From Halomonas sp. A40-4 (GTDB taxonomy: Bacteria > Pseudomonadota > Gammaproteobacteria > Pseudomonadales > Halomonadaceae), in contig NZ_CP065230.1 in assembly GCF_015767635.1 (NCBI RefSeq), forward strand, positions 3,658,001-3,722,000: DNA of 64,000 nt. Direction: 5' to 3'. A program made the position numbers and the translations under genes. Shown piece by piece: positions 46,167 through 55,058 of this stretch. How positions within the stretch are numbered: the stretch's first letter is position 1; each line of letters begins with the position of its first letter. The notes below the pieces were generated by a model. The model had not been told where the DNA came from. It did not search any database and saw only the letters and a list, made by a program, of their open reading frames with translations.

Positions 46167-47660
46167 ATGTTCGATTTCCTGATCGACGGCTTCGGGGTTG
46201 CGCTAACCCCTCTCAACCTGGGCCTGGCCTTCCTTGGCGCCCTGCTGGGCACCCTGTTCGGGGCCTTGCCGGGTATTGGCCCGATCAACGGCATCGCCAT
46301 TCTGATGCCGTTGGCCTACACCCTCGGCTTGCCGGCGGAGTCATCGCTGATCCTGCTGGCCGCCGTCTACACCGGCGCCGAATACGGCGGACGCATGTCG
46401 AGCATCCTGCTCAATGTGCCCGGTGATGCCGGTGCGGTCATGACCACCCTGGACGGCTACCCGCTGGCACAGAAAGGGCTTGCCGGCCCCGCGCTAGGCC
46501 TTTCGGCCGTTAGCTCCTTCATTGGCGCCACCATTGCCATTATCGGCCTGACACTTTTCGCACCGCTGCTGGCGGAAGTCGCGGTGATGTTCGGCCCGGC
46601 CGAATTTTTTGCGCTCATGATCTTCGCTTTCTCCTCCATGTCGGTGATGATGGGCAAGGATCCTATCAAGACCGCCATTGGCGCGGTGCTCGGCGTGCTG
46701 ATTGCCACCGTGGGTATCGACTCCGGCAGCGGCGTGTTGCGCTATACCTTCGGTTTGCCCGAGCTCTATGACGGCATCGACTTTGTGGTGATGATCATCG
46801 GGCTGTTTGCCATCAGCGAAATTCTGCTGATGCTTGAGCATGCTCACCGCTCGGAGGACGACGGCAAGCTCCCGCCGCTGGGTCGTGTCTTTGTCACCCT
46901 CAAGGAAGTTATCGCGTGTAAAGGTGCTATCGGCCGGTCGGGATTGCTCGGCTTTATCATCGGCGTTCTCCCCGGGACCGGAGCGTCGGTGGCGGGCGCC
47001 GTCTCCTACACTACCGAAAAGCGCCTTTCCGACAAGGACAATACCTTTGGCAAGGGCGACATGCGCGGCCTGGCAGCACCAGAGTCAGCCAACAACGCGG
47101 CCGCGGTGGGCTCCTTCGTGCCCATGCTGACGCTTGGCATTCCCGGCTCGGGCACCACGGCCGTATTGCTGGGCGCGCTGATGCTTTACAACATCACCCC
47201 AGGACCGATGATGTTCACCGAGCGCCCGGAAGTGGCCGGTGGCCTGATCGCCTCGCTTTACATCGGTAACATTGTCCTGTTGATGCTGAACCTCCCGCTG
47301 GCTGGCGTCTTTGCCCGCGTGCTGACTATCCCGCGCTGGGTATTGGTACCCGCCATTGCTATCCTGGCGTTCGTCGGCGTCTACCAGTTGCACTCCGACC
47401 TGTTTGCCATCTACCTGATGCTGATCATCGGCGTGTTTGGTTACCTGCTGCGCAAGCTGGGGTTCTCTTTGGCCCCCGTGATTCTTGGCTACGTGCTGGG
47501 GGGCTTGATGGAGCAGAATCTGCGCCGCGCGCTGTCCATCAGCGGGGGTGATGTCGGCATCCTGTGGCAGTCGGGTATTTCACTGGGGCTGTGGATAGCC
47601 GCTGCCTTGCTGCTGGTGCTGCCCTGGGCAGTGCCAAAGATGCTTGCGGCCAGACGCTGA
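46167..47660 (+). CDS. TTT transporter large membrane subunit (TctA)
   Basis: 497 residues, about 12 helices. DUF112 family marks: GTLFGALPGIGPINGIAILMP near 28, PGDAGAVMTTLDGYPLAQKG, GVLPGTGASVAGAVSYTTEKR and PESANNAAAVGSFVPMLTLGIPGSGTTAVLLGAL. These two GxxPGxG repeats are the substrate-translocating loops. It ends the tctCBA operon; a terminator hairpin follows at 47699-47726. Confidence 0.94.
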   Translation: MFDFLIDGFGVALTPLNLGLAFLGALLGTLFGALPGIGPINGIAILMPLAYTLGLPAESSLILLAAVYTGAEYGGRMSSILLNVPGDAGAVMTTLDGYPLAQKGLAGPALGLSAVSSFIGATIAIIGLTLFAPLLAEVAVMFGPAEFFALMIFAFSSMSVMMGKDPIKTAIGAVLGVLIATVGIDSGSGVLRYTFGLPELYDGIDFVVMIIGLFAISEILLMLEHAHRSEDDGKLPPLGRVFVTLKEVIACKGAIGRSGLLGFIIGVLPGTGASVAGAVSYTTEKRLSDKDNTFGKGDMRGLAAPESANNAAAVGSFVPMLTLGIPGSGTTAVLLGALMLYNITPGPMMFTERPEVAGGLIASLYIGNIVLLMLNLPLAGVFARVLTIPRWVLVPAIAILAFVGVYQLHSDLFAIYLMLIIGVFGYLLRKLGFSLAPVILGYVLGGLMEQNLRRALSISGGDVGILWQSGISLGLWIAAALLLVLPWAVPKMLAARR

Positions 47661-47698
47661 TTGACGAAAAGCCAAACGCCGATCGCTCGACACGACCG

Positions 47699-47730
47699 CC
47701 CCGGCAGATGTTCTCAACTGCCGGGGTTTT
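47699..47730 (+). terminator. Rho-independent terminator after tctA
   Basis: Perfect 9-bp stem CCCCGGCAG / CTGCCGGGG (47699-47726), 10-base loop, then TTTT. Transcription of the abrB-like gene beyond therefore needs read-through or its own promoter. Confidence 0.82.
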
Positions 47731-47754
47731 AACGCTAAAAGGAGATTGAAAGCC

Positions 47755-48810
47755 ATGCTGGCAGCACGGATAGGCTCGCTGGGTCGTTTTCTGCCGACGT
47801 TGGCGCTCGGGATTGTCGGCGGTGGGCTGGCTTACTGGCTACAACTTCCCCTCCCCTGGTTACTGGGCGCCATGATCGCCACCACCGTGGCCTCTCTGGC
47901 GGGCGTCCCCCTTGAGTCACCGCGCAGGGGGCGCAAGGGGGTACTAGTGGTCATTGGGGTCATGCTCGGTTCAGCGTTCACACCAGAGATGACCGGAGAC
48001 GCCAGCCTGTGGGGTATCAGCCTTGCCGTCATGCTGATCGCCACGGCGGTAATGATGACCTTCTCGGTTTGGTTCTCCTGCCGCGTGGCCGGGCATTCCT
48101 GGGAGACGTCGCTCTACTCTGGCGTGCCTGGCGGGGTCTCCACGGTGACGGGGATGGCGCTCTCCTCCGGGGCCGATCTACGCATTATCGGCATTACCCA
48201 CGCCGTGCGTATCCTGGTGCTGCTGGTGGCCATTCCGCCTGCGCTGCAGTTTATCGGCCATGTCGATATTGGCGGTGCCACGCCCGCATTGTCACAGTGG
48301 CTATGGATGCCAACCCCGATAGATATCGGCTGGCTGTTGGCGGCGGGCATCAGCGGCGTATGGCTGGGCAAGATCCTTCGGCTGCCCAGCCCGCTGCTGT
48401 TCGGCCCGGCGCTGGTTTCAGGGGTACTGCACTTCTCCGGCCTCACCCACGCCGCGGTGCCCCCGGCGATCATTGCGTTCGCCCAGGTGATCATCGGTAT
48501 CTCCGTGGGCGTGCGCTTTGCTGGCGCCAAGCTTGGCGCGGTGGGCATGGCGCTGCTGATGGCCGTCATTCAGGCCCTGGTACTGTTGTTTCTCGCCATT
48601 ATCGCGGCCTGGGCAGGCCACCTGCTCACCGGGTATTCCGCCGCGGCAGCGCTGCTCGCCTACATGCCCGGCGGTGCCCCGGAGTTAAGCCTGGTTGCAC
48701 TGAGCTTGGGTATCGACCCTGCCTTTGTTACCACTCACCACCTGCTACGTATCACGCTACTGATGTTGCTGCTGCCCCTGCTGCTCAGGCGGATGGTAGT
48801 CAAAGACTAG
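47755..48810 (+). CDS. AbrB-family membrane protein
   Basis: 351 residues from the ATG at 47755; AAAGGAG lies ten bases upstream, and an in-frame TTG at 47746 sits too close to it. Two repeats of about five helices each, characteristic of the AbrB (ammonia monooxygenase-like) family: ALGIVGGGLAYWLQLPLPWLLGAM, YSGVPGGVSTVTGMAL and its second-half equal AAALLAYMPGGAPELSLVAL. Often found beside TTT systems. Function unknown; the two PGG motifs suggest a transport role. Confidence 0.85.
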   Translation: MLAARIGSLGRFLPTLALGIVGGGLAYWLQLPLPWLLGAMIATTVASLAGVPLESPRRGRKGVLVVIGVMLGSAFTPEMTGDASLWGISLAVMLIATAVMMTFSVWFSCRVAGHSWETSLYSGVPGGVSTVTGMALSSGADLRIIGITHAVRILVLLVAIPPALQFIGHVDIGGATPALSQWLWMPTPIDIGWLLAAGISGVWLGKILRLPSPLLFGPALVSGVLHFSGLTHAAVPPAIIAFAQVIIGISVGVRFAGAKLGAVGMALLMAVIQALVLLFLAIIAAWAGHLLTGYSAAAALLAYMPGGAPELSLVALSLGIDPAFVTTHHLLRITLLMLLLPLLLRRMVVKD

Positions 48811-49060
48811 CGATTCGCTGTGAGTGCCCAGGCCTGCATTACAGCAACCGCCCTGAGCGTTGGCCCCCTGCTCGCTCGAACCAACTCTCTTCGCGCGCTT
48901 GATGGGGGCACTGAGCGCCGCTGAATGCAGCGGCTGGAACCTGGCATGGCCACCATCGCGAGCCAGCCGAGGCGGCGGTGACCAGATGGGGCTCGTCGAG
49001 CAAGTGGCGGGCAGAGTAGCAAACCATGAACGCCATGGTGCTTTGATTCATGAGTTCGTA
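48811..49060. other. gap between abrB-like gene and group II intron
   Basis: 250 bp GC-rich DNA. Several short frames cross it, none recognised. It is the 3' flank of the intron, so possibly remnant of the DNA that followed the terminator at 50990-51017. Confidence 0.4.
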
Positions 49061-50986
49061 AATCGAGTAGGAAGGGGAGTTACCTCCCCTGTCCTCTCAC
49101 ACCACCGGGCATACGGTTCCGTACCACGGCGGTTCATGAACAACGTTTGAGCCATCCTACCGTATCGAGTATCGAGATTAGGCCATGGTCATAAAAGCAC
49201 TTCCTCGGCAGGGCCTGATTCATGTGCGATGCCCCGGCATTCCACCAGGGGCCTCGCCCATTACCCGCCGATTTCCAAGCTCGGTATGCGTCCAGACCTA
49301 GGCCTCGGAGTTTCCGCCGCCGGGTCGCTGGGCGCTTCCATTGCCGCCAGAGCAGGCCGCGTAAGCGGCGGCGTATCCATTGATCCAGCGCTTCCAGCGG
49401 GCGCTTTACATCAACGAGGCTGAAGTAGTTGGCCCATCCTCGTAGGACTGGCCTCAACCCTTCGATTACCCGTTGGATGTTACGCCCCCTGCCACGCTTC
49501 AGGATCTCCCGGACACGCTGCGTCATACGCTTCAGGCTGGTCTTGGCTAGCGTCAGTTTCGGCTGATTGTGCCGAGTGAGACTGTAGCCTAGATAGCCGC
49601 GTTTCCACGGCCGATCCACCGCACTTTTGCGGCGATTGACCGTCAGCCGGAGTGAACTCTCGAGATACTCACTCAAGCTGTCCATGACACGCTCGCCTGC
49701 TCGTCGACTTTTGACGTACACCTGAACGTCATCGGCGTAGCGACAGAAGCGGTGGCCTCGGCGTTCCAGCTCCTTGTCCAGATCGTCCAGCAGGATGTTC
49801 GCCAGCAGCGGGCTGAGGGGCCCACCTTGAGGCGCTCCTTGGCGTCTCGGTGTGGGCAGGCCGTGCTGGAATATGCCTGCCTCCAGGTAGCGGCGGATCA
49901 GGCGCAGCACGCATTTGTCGTCAACGCGTCGCGCCACCCGTGCCATCAGCAGGTCGTGGTTCACTCGGTCGAAGAAGGCTTCCAGGTCGAGATCGACCAC
50001 CCAGCGGTGGCCGGCGGTAACGTGGGCCTTCATGGACGAGACGGCCTGCTTGGCGTTGCGTTTGGGGCGGTAGCCGTAACTCGACTCGGAGAACATCGGG
50101 TCGAAGATAGGCATGAGCACCTGCAGCAGCGCTTGCTGGATCAGTCGGTCTGTGACCGTAGGAATGCCGAGTTGCCGCTCGCCGCCTTTAGGCTTGGGGA
50201 TCGTGGCCGCTCGGATTGGGCTTGGGTGATACTCGTCGGCCAGCAGCCGCTCGCGCAGCGTTGGCCAGTATTGCTTTAGGTGGTTGGCTAATTGATGCAC
50301 TGTCATGCCATCGACACCCGGTGCCCCTTTGTTGGCAACCACCTTACGGTAAGCTCGCTCCATGTTCTCCGGGTCAACGACCCGTTCCATGAGCGAGGTT
50401 GGCTCCGCTTTCGTCCACGATAGCGACGCCGGGGTCGTCTCGACGCTCACCGGCTGGGGCTCAGGGTACTGCCCCTGCCCCTCTGGGTGAGTGACGGTGT
50501 TAGCGTCAGTTTCTGTCTTCATGATCGATCCTCGAGACGTTATCGCCTACTCGCGGTTCTTCATGTTCGGCCCTTGGTGCCGGAGTGAACCGGCACTTAC
50601 TATGGCCTCTGCTGACGTCTGGTGGTCCATCCCGTCGCCTCTCGACGCCGGTAGCACCATGGCAGACCACCAGACCTCCCAGGGTAAGACGCGCGACCTT
50701 CCCGCTTATGCCTGTCGGATTTACGTCATGACGTTCCGTGCAAGTATCGGGCTTTAGTGATTAGTGCCACCTCACCCCGCCATAACGCCTCGTATCCGCT
50801 TCCTATTCGTCAGGCCAGCGTTTTGCCTCAGGCTGCCTTCAGATTCCCCCTCGCGGGAGACACCCTTGCCGTCGGCTAGCACTTCCCCTTGCCGGGCGTG
50901 CAGGGGACTTTCACCCCCAAGTCATCCTGAGGCACCACCCCCAGGAACAGCGCCAGTTAAGGCGCTGCGCGCCATGCCTGGCGCAC
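49061..50986 (-). mobile_element. group II intron, probably bacterial class C
   Basis: 5' end GTGCGCC on the minus strand at 50986. Maturase ORF at 49134-50522. Domain V follows its stop at 49101-49133 (ACCGCCG...CGGTGGT, with a CGC triad), and domain VI at about 49061-49098 with a GTAA loop and bulged A, ending CTCGAT at 49061. The CGC triad, the lack of an endonuclease domain and the location immediately behind a terminator stem support class C. Boundaries from pattern only; about 1.93 kb. Confidence 0.8.
49134..50522 (-). CDS. ltrA: group II intron reverse transcriptase/maturase
   Basis: 462 residues. Reverse transcriptase motifs: NKGAPGVDGMTV, IPKPKGGERQLGIPTV, GYRPKRNAKQAV, VVDLDLEAFFDRVNHD, QGAPQGGPLSPLLANILLDDLD and the active-site FCRYADDVQVYV. 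Then the thumb/maturase domain X (RGWANYFSLVDVKRPLEALDQWIRRRL). No HNH endonuclease domain, so mobility would rely on single-stranded or terminator-linked targets. The N-terminal 45 residues are a divergent extension. It needs the intron RNA in which it lies (domain IV) to act. Intact, so probably active. Confidence 0.93.
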   Translation of the reverse strand: MKTETDANTVTHPEGQGQYPEPQPVSVETTPASLSWTKAEPTSLMERVVDPENMERAYRKVVANKGAPGVDGMTVHQLANHLKQYWPTLRERLLADEYHPSPIRAATIPKPKGGERQLGIPTVTDRLIQQALLQVLMPIFDPMFSESSYGYRPKRNAKQAVSSMKAHVTAGHRWVVDLDLEAFFDRVNHDLLMARVARRVDDKCVLRLIRRYLEAGIFQHGLPTPRRQGAPQGGPLSPLLANILLDDLDKELERRGHRFCRYADDVQVYVKSRRAGERVMDSLSEYLESSLRLTVNRRKSAVDRPWKRGYLGYSLTRHNQPKLTLAKTSLKRMTQRVREILKRGRGRNIQRVIEGLRPVLRGWANYFSLVDVKRPLEALDQWIRRRLRGLLWRQWKRPATRRRKLRGLGLDAYRAWKSAGNGRGPWWNAGASHMNQALPRKCFYDHGLISILDTVGWLKRCS

Positions 50987-50989
50987 ACT

Positions 50990-51017
50990 AAAAAGGCCCC
51001 GACAGTGTGTCGGGGCC
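50990..51017 (-). terminator. terminator that hosts the intron insertion
   Basis: Perfect 10-bp stem GGCCCCGACA / TGTCGGGGCC (50995-51017), 3-base loop, then five T on the minus strand. It ends the small secreted-protein gene at 51061-51360, and the intron begins 4 bases after the T tract. Confidence 0.85.
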
Positions 51018-51060
51018 CCGAGGCTCATAAGCCAAATAGCACGTCGGTATTCGATCGCGT

Positions 51061-51360
51061 TTAGGTGGTCGCTTCGCGCGCCAGTTCCAGTTGATCAGCG
51101 CTCAACTGGATATCTGTCTCGTGCTGATTTTCCGTTCTAAGGCTAGCGCGTGCTTTTTTCATGGCAGCGCTGTCGCCTTCGCTCACGATATCCTGGGATA
51201 AATCCATGACCGATACCGACGTATCAGCGTCCTGTTGCGTTACCTGGCCAGTCTTCAGAGGCTCGTTCAGTTGAATGGCACGCTCAGTGGCCGGGTCGGC
51301 CTGGGCGACCATGGGAATGGCGACAATGACAAGAGCTGAAAGCGTTGTCCTGAGTTTCAT
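51061..51360 (-). CDS. small exported protein of unknown function
   Basis: 99 residues. Signal peptide of about 21 ([25 protein letters not shown] cut), mature part of about 78 residues rich in Glu, Asp, Gln and Thr with no cysteine. Start supported by AAGGAGAC-type ribosome site just upstream (about 51362-51372). No family recognised. It stands alone upstream of its terminator; periplasmic location is the only inference. Confidence 0.72.
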   Translation of the reverse strand: MKLRTTLSALVIVAIPMVAQADPATERAIQLNEPLKTGQVTQQDADTSVSVMDLSQDIVSEGDSAAMKKARASLRTENQHETDIQLSADQLELAREATT

Positions 51361-51570
51361 GATACGTCTCCTTGGGTTGGTACGGAGAAATGCTCTCCAC
51401 TAGGTGATTAGCATGCTAATGTAATGATCATTCCATAAAAAGGTACTTTTCTCGCTTTTCATATTCGAAAAAATTTACCTAAAAGTTGTATTGACACTAA
51501 AAACCTCGCCACCTTCCTTGCCCGCCCGGGACGGGATAAAACACAGACGCTTTACGCAAAAGGTGACGCC

Positions 51571-51926
51571 GACGTGCTCGAAACCTATGGCCGCCACTTT
51601 GATGACAATAAGTTTTGGGCGATATCCACCACCAACAGAGGCGTCGTGAACGCCTTTTAGTCAGCGTTCAGACGGTTCTGCAAAAGGGGATTGGGATGTT
51701 GGCATCGTGCTCGATGTCATGGAGCGCGCGGAGACAGCCGAGGTCATCGTGCTGACCTCAGGCGCTGGAGACTTTGATCTGCTCGTCAACAAAATCAGGG
51801 GGCAATACGGAAAACAGTTGACGTTCATGGCGCCCCGCCGTTGAGCGCCGCGTTTCTGATGGGCCAGGCCAGCAGGTTCATCGCGATGGATGGAACACTT
51901 TCACTGAATCCACATCAGTTTAAATA
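51571..51926 (+). pseudogene. degenerate NYN-domain gene
   Basis: Translation gives YGRHFDDNKFWAISTTNRG then TAG, then QRSDGSAKGDWDVGIVLD, TSGAGDFDLLVNKIRGQYGK and another stop, then an AAFLMGQASRFIA tail. These follow in order the intact NYN protein at 40970-41446 (YGKNFDYNKFWAQ, QRSDGSAKGDWDVGIALD, TGDGDFDLLVNKIR). About 30 codons between VVNAF and QRSDG are missing, the start is lost and there are at least two stops. The key metal-binding Asp of GDGD is Ala here (GAGD). A dead paralogue or a remnant of transfer. Confidence 0.85.
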
Positions 51927-51929
51927 GAA

Positions 51930-53096
51930 CTAATAGAACCCATTTCGCTTTAGTAAATCCACGGATAACGCCTTGACGCTTGTTACGCCGAGCAGCGCCA
52001 TATCGCGTTCTATTTCGTCACCCAAGAGCGTGACCGCTTTCTCCACACCGGCGTCGCCCGCGATGCTGGCCGCATAATTAAAGGGACGGCCCAGAAACAC
52101 GAAGCTGGCGCCCAAGGACAACGCCTTGAGCACCTGGCTGCCACGCCGGAAGCTGCCATCGATCATCACCGGCACCGCTTCACCAACTGCCTCCACCACC
52201 TCGGGCAGCATGGTCAGCGGTGCCACGGTGGCATCGAGCTGACGGCCACCATGGTTGGAAACAATCACCCCATCGGCACCGGCACTGACGGCCCGTCGTG
52301 CATCGTCTGGGTGGAGAATACCTTTCACTATCAGGTTACCCTTCCAGCACGCCCGAACCCGATCAAGCGTTGACCAATCCAGGTGCCGACGGCCCGAGAA
52401 ATCCCGGTTAACGTTTTTTGCCAGCACCGGCACGCCTCGCGTTGCCGCGTTATTCTCGAAGTGCGGAACGCCGTGGTACCACAATGTCTTTAAAAAGGTC
52501 CCGAATAGCCAACGTGGCCGTACCAGGCCATCCAAGGCGAGCCGGAGGCTGGGGCGCAGCGGTGAAGAGAAGCCCGCTCGCCGGTGATTTTCAGGATTGG
52601 GCGGCACGGCGTAGTCCACGGTGATCACCAGATTGCTAAATCCGGCCTTCTCGACACGCGCCAGTAGGGCATCAATCTCCTCTGGCGTTCCGGGCAGATA
52701 GGCCTGGAACCAATCTGAGCCATTCGACCCTGCCAAGGTCTCCATAGGAATCAACGAGGTACCGCTGACGATCATGGGAATGCCAGCGTTTGACGCCGCC
52801 CGCGCCAGCACCCGATCGCCCCGATAGGCCGTCAGGGCACTTATCCCCATTGGGGCAATGCCAAACGGATAGGCGTAGCGGCAACCAAAGAGCTCGGTTT
52901 CCGTCGATACATCGGCCACATTGACCAGCGCCCGCGGTAGAAACACGTAGTGATCGAAAGCATCACGACTGGCGCGGGCGGTCATGCCGTCTTCGGCGAC
53001 GCTCGCGACATAGCCAAACAGCGGTCGCGGTAAATGCCGCTTGGCGGCCCGCTCGAAATCATCCAGGCTCAGAATATGGTCCAATCGTCGGGGCAT
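51930..53096 (-). CDS. FMN-dependent alpha-hydroxyacid oxidase
   Basis: 388 residues. Same family as the protein at 18088-19257 but only distantly like it. PFGIAPMGISALTAY, GSDWFQAYLPGT, NLVITVDYAVPPNPENHRRAGF, LIVKGILHPDDARRA and the active-site SNHGGRQLDAT with His282 and Arg285. Last gene of the minus-strand sugar-acid operon; its ATG overlaps the dehydrogenase stop by one base. Likely turns an L-2-hydroxyacid into a 2-oxoacid in that pathway. Confidence 0.88.
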   Translation of the reverse strand: MPRRLDHILSLDDFERAAKRHLPRPLFGYVASVAEDGMTARASRDAFDHYVFLPRALVNVADVSTETELFGCRYAYPFGIAPMGISALTAYRGDRVLARAASNAGIPMIVSGTSLIPMETLAGSNGSDWFQAYLPGTPEEIDALLARVEKAGFSNLVITVDYAVPPNPENHRRAGFSSPLRPSLRLALDGLVRPRWLFGTFLKTLWYHGVPHFENNAATRGVPVLAKNVNRDFSGRRHLDWSTLDRVRACWKGNLIVKGILHPDDARRAVSAGADGVIVSNHGGRQLDATVAPLTMLPEVVEAVGEAVPVMIDGSFRRGSQVLKALSLGASFVFLGRPFNYAASIAGDAGVEKAVTLLGDEIERDMALLGVTSVKALSVDLLKRNGFY

Positions 53097-54112
53097 TATG
53101 TCTCCTGGGCTTCAGAGAAGGTCCGTCGCCAGACATCCTCATTAACGGGGGTAAGCGGTCCACTGCCAACCAGCGCACCCACCAGGTTATCGACGGCCAG
53201 TTGCGCCATGGCGTCACGCGTTTCATGGGTCGCCGAGCCAATATGCGGGGCAACCACCACATTGTCCATGGCGGACAACGGTGAGTCGGCAGGCAATGGT
53301 TCTTCGGCGAACACATCGAGCCCTGCGGCACGAATACGACCGCGGCGTAGTGCCTCGATCAACGCCGGTTCATCCACCACTTTTCCCCTTGCCACATTGA
53401 CCAGTGCCGCCGTCGGCTTCATAAGGGACAGGGCATCGGCGTCAATCAGGTGATGGGTGTCGGCGTTGTAGGGCACGCTCAAACAGACGATATCCGCTTG
53501 GGCTAACAATGCCTCAAGATCACGCCGCTGTGCGCCGAGCTCCTGCTCGAGCGCCGGTTTGGGCGATGCCGCCGTGTACAGGATCGGCATGCCAAAGCCC
53601 AGTGCCCCGCGCCGGGCAATCGCCGCGCCAATCCGCCCTGCGCCTACGATGCCCAGGGTTTTACCGTGCACATCAACGCCGAAATGCTCGGGGCCGATAT
53701 GGGCCTGCCAGCCACCGTCACGGACAAGATTGGAAAGCTCGACCAGACGCCGCTGAGTCGCCATGATCAGCGCAAACGCCGTATCGGCGGTGGTCTCGGT
53801 CAGCACATCCGGTGTATTGCAGAGCAGAATGCCGCGCCGGCTCAGCGCCTCAAGGGGCAAATGGTCATAGCCTACCGAAATAGTAGCAACCACCTGTAGC
53901 GCTGGCGCTTTGGCCAACATCGCCTCGCTGAGCTCCAACTTACCGCCGATCAGGCCATGGGCCTTGGAAAGTGCTGCCATAAAGTCGGCGTGATTGGAGG
54001 CATCCACATCCTCGAAGTAGTCAACCTCCGCCATGCCGGAAAGCGCCTCAAGCTGGGCTTCGCTGAGTCGGCGTACGGCGACAATCCGCCACGGTTTTAT
54101 TTGCTCAGCCAT
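53096..54112 (-). CDS. D-2-hydroxyacid dehydrogenase (NAD(P)-dependent)
   Basis: 338 residues from ATG 54112, behind GAGG; a GTG at 54124 is an alternative. Two-domain formate/glycerate dehydrogenase fold: the NAD motif GIVGAGRIGAAIARRG, VNVARGKVVDEPALIEAL, and the catalytic Arg/Glu/His set ending in HIGSATHETRDAM. Closest in style to the GhrB/glyoxylate-hydroxypyruvate reductases. It would interconvert a 2-oxoacid and a D-2-hydroxyacid. Overlaps both neighbours, so co-translated in the catabolic operon. Confidence 0.9.
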   Translation of the reverse strand: MAEQIKPWRIVAVRRLSEAQLEALSGMAEVDYFEDVDASNHADFMAALSKAHGLIGGKLELSEAMLAKAPALQVVATISVGYDHLPLEALSRRGILLCNTPDVLTETTADTAFALIMATQRRLVELSNLVRDGGWQAHIGPEHFGVDVHGKTLGIVGAGRIGAAIARRGALGFGMPILYTAASPKPALEQELGAQRRDLEALLAQADIVCLSVPYNADTHHLIDADALSLMKPTAALVNVARGKVVDEPALIEALRRGRIRAAGLDVFAEEPLPADSPLSAMDNVVVAPHIGSATHETRDAMAQLAVDNLVGALVGSGPLTPVNEDVWRRTFSEAQET

Positions 54113-55034
54113 GGCGCGCCTCACCCACTCCTTGCATTTGGAAACCCGTCGCTTTGAGCGCAGACATAAGTTCAGCGGTACGTTGGTCGTCCAGCTCCAC
54201 CAAGGGTGGGCGCAAGCGCCGCCAATCGTCGATTCCCGAAAAATACGCCGTCGCCGCTTTCATGGCAGGGATCAGCGGATAAGTTTCAAACAGGTCGCGT
54301 ACCACGTTAAGGCGCTGCTGACGCTCATCGGCATCACCCTCCTGCCAATGCCGTGCCAACTCAACGATGGCCGCCGGATTAACGTTGGCCGTGGCACTGA
54401 TGCAGCCAGCGCCACCGGCCCGCAAGGTATCCAGCAGAAACCGTTCGCTACCCGCGTACACGGCGAAATCCTGCCCGGCAAAGCGCTCGGTCAACGCTTG
54501 GGTGTGGGCCCAATCACCGCCGCTGTCCTTGATGCCGGCAATGATGCCAGGGAAGGCATCGCGTAACCGTTCGATCAGTTCGAGCGAAAGCGGCACCTGA
54601 GTGACCGGCGGAATATGGTAGAGGTAGATCCGCAGGCGTGAATCGGCAACGCGGTTGATCACTTCACTGTAGTAGCGGAACAAGCCCTCATCGCTGACCC
54701 CCTTGTAATAGAAAGGCGGCAGCATCAGCACACCGGCACAGCCCGCCTCCACCGCCGCGCGGGTCAATGAGACGCAGTCGTCAATCGCGCAGTTGCCGGT
54801 GCCGGGCATCACTCGGGCAGGATCGATACCGCCATCCACCAGCGCCTGCAACAACGCCTGCTTTTCAGCCACCGTCATTGAATTGGCCTCGGAATTGGTG
54901 CCGAACACCGCCAAGCCGACGCCATTCGAGGCCAGCCATTGGCAATGCGCCACAAAACGCTGCCCGTCCGGCGCCAGGTCGGCGCCGAAGGGGGTAATGA
55001 CCGGTGACCAGACGTCTCCACTCACTTGAGACAT
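54105..55034 (-). CDS. DapA-type aldolase/dehydratase
   Basis: 309 residues, class I lyase barrel of the DHDPS/NAL family. Schiff-base Lys169 in IIAGIKDSGGD; Tyr139 in YLYHIPPVTQVPLS; N-terminal PVITPFGADL. The TNSEANSM stretch in place of the usual TGE loop argues against DapA itself. In this setting it should cleave or dehydrate a 2-keto-3-deoxy sugar acid. It overlaps the dehydrogenase start by 8 bases and begins 24 bp after the enolase-superfamily gene. Confidence 0.87.
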   Translation of the reverse strand: MSQVSGDVWSPVITPFGADLAPDGQRFVAHCQWLASNGVGLAVFGTNSEANSMTVAEKQALLQALVDGGIDPARVMPGTGNCAIDDCVSLTRAAVEAGCAGVLMLPPFYYKGVSDEGLFRYYSEVINRVADSRLRIYLYHIPPVTQVPLSLELIERLRDAFPGIIAGIKDSGGDWAHTQALTERFAGQDFAVYAGSERFLLDTLRAGGAGCISATANVNPAAIVELARHWQEGDADERQQRLNVVRDLFETYPLIPAMKAATAYFSGIDDWRRLRPPLVELDDQRTAELMSALKATGFQMQGVGEARHG

Positions 55035-55058
55035 GACATTCTCCTTGTTGTAAGACGG

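Noticed and set aside
48839..49051. Short minus-strand frames in the intron 3' flank
   Set aside because: Overlap each other in different frames, no family and no ribosome site.
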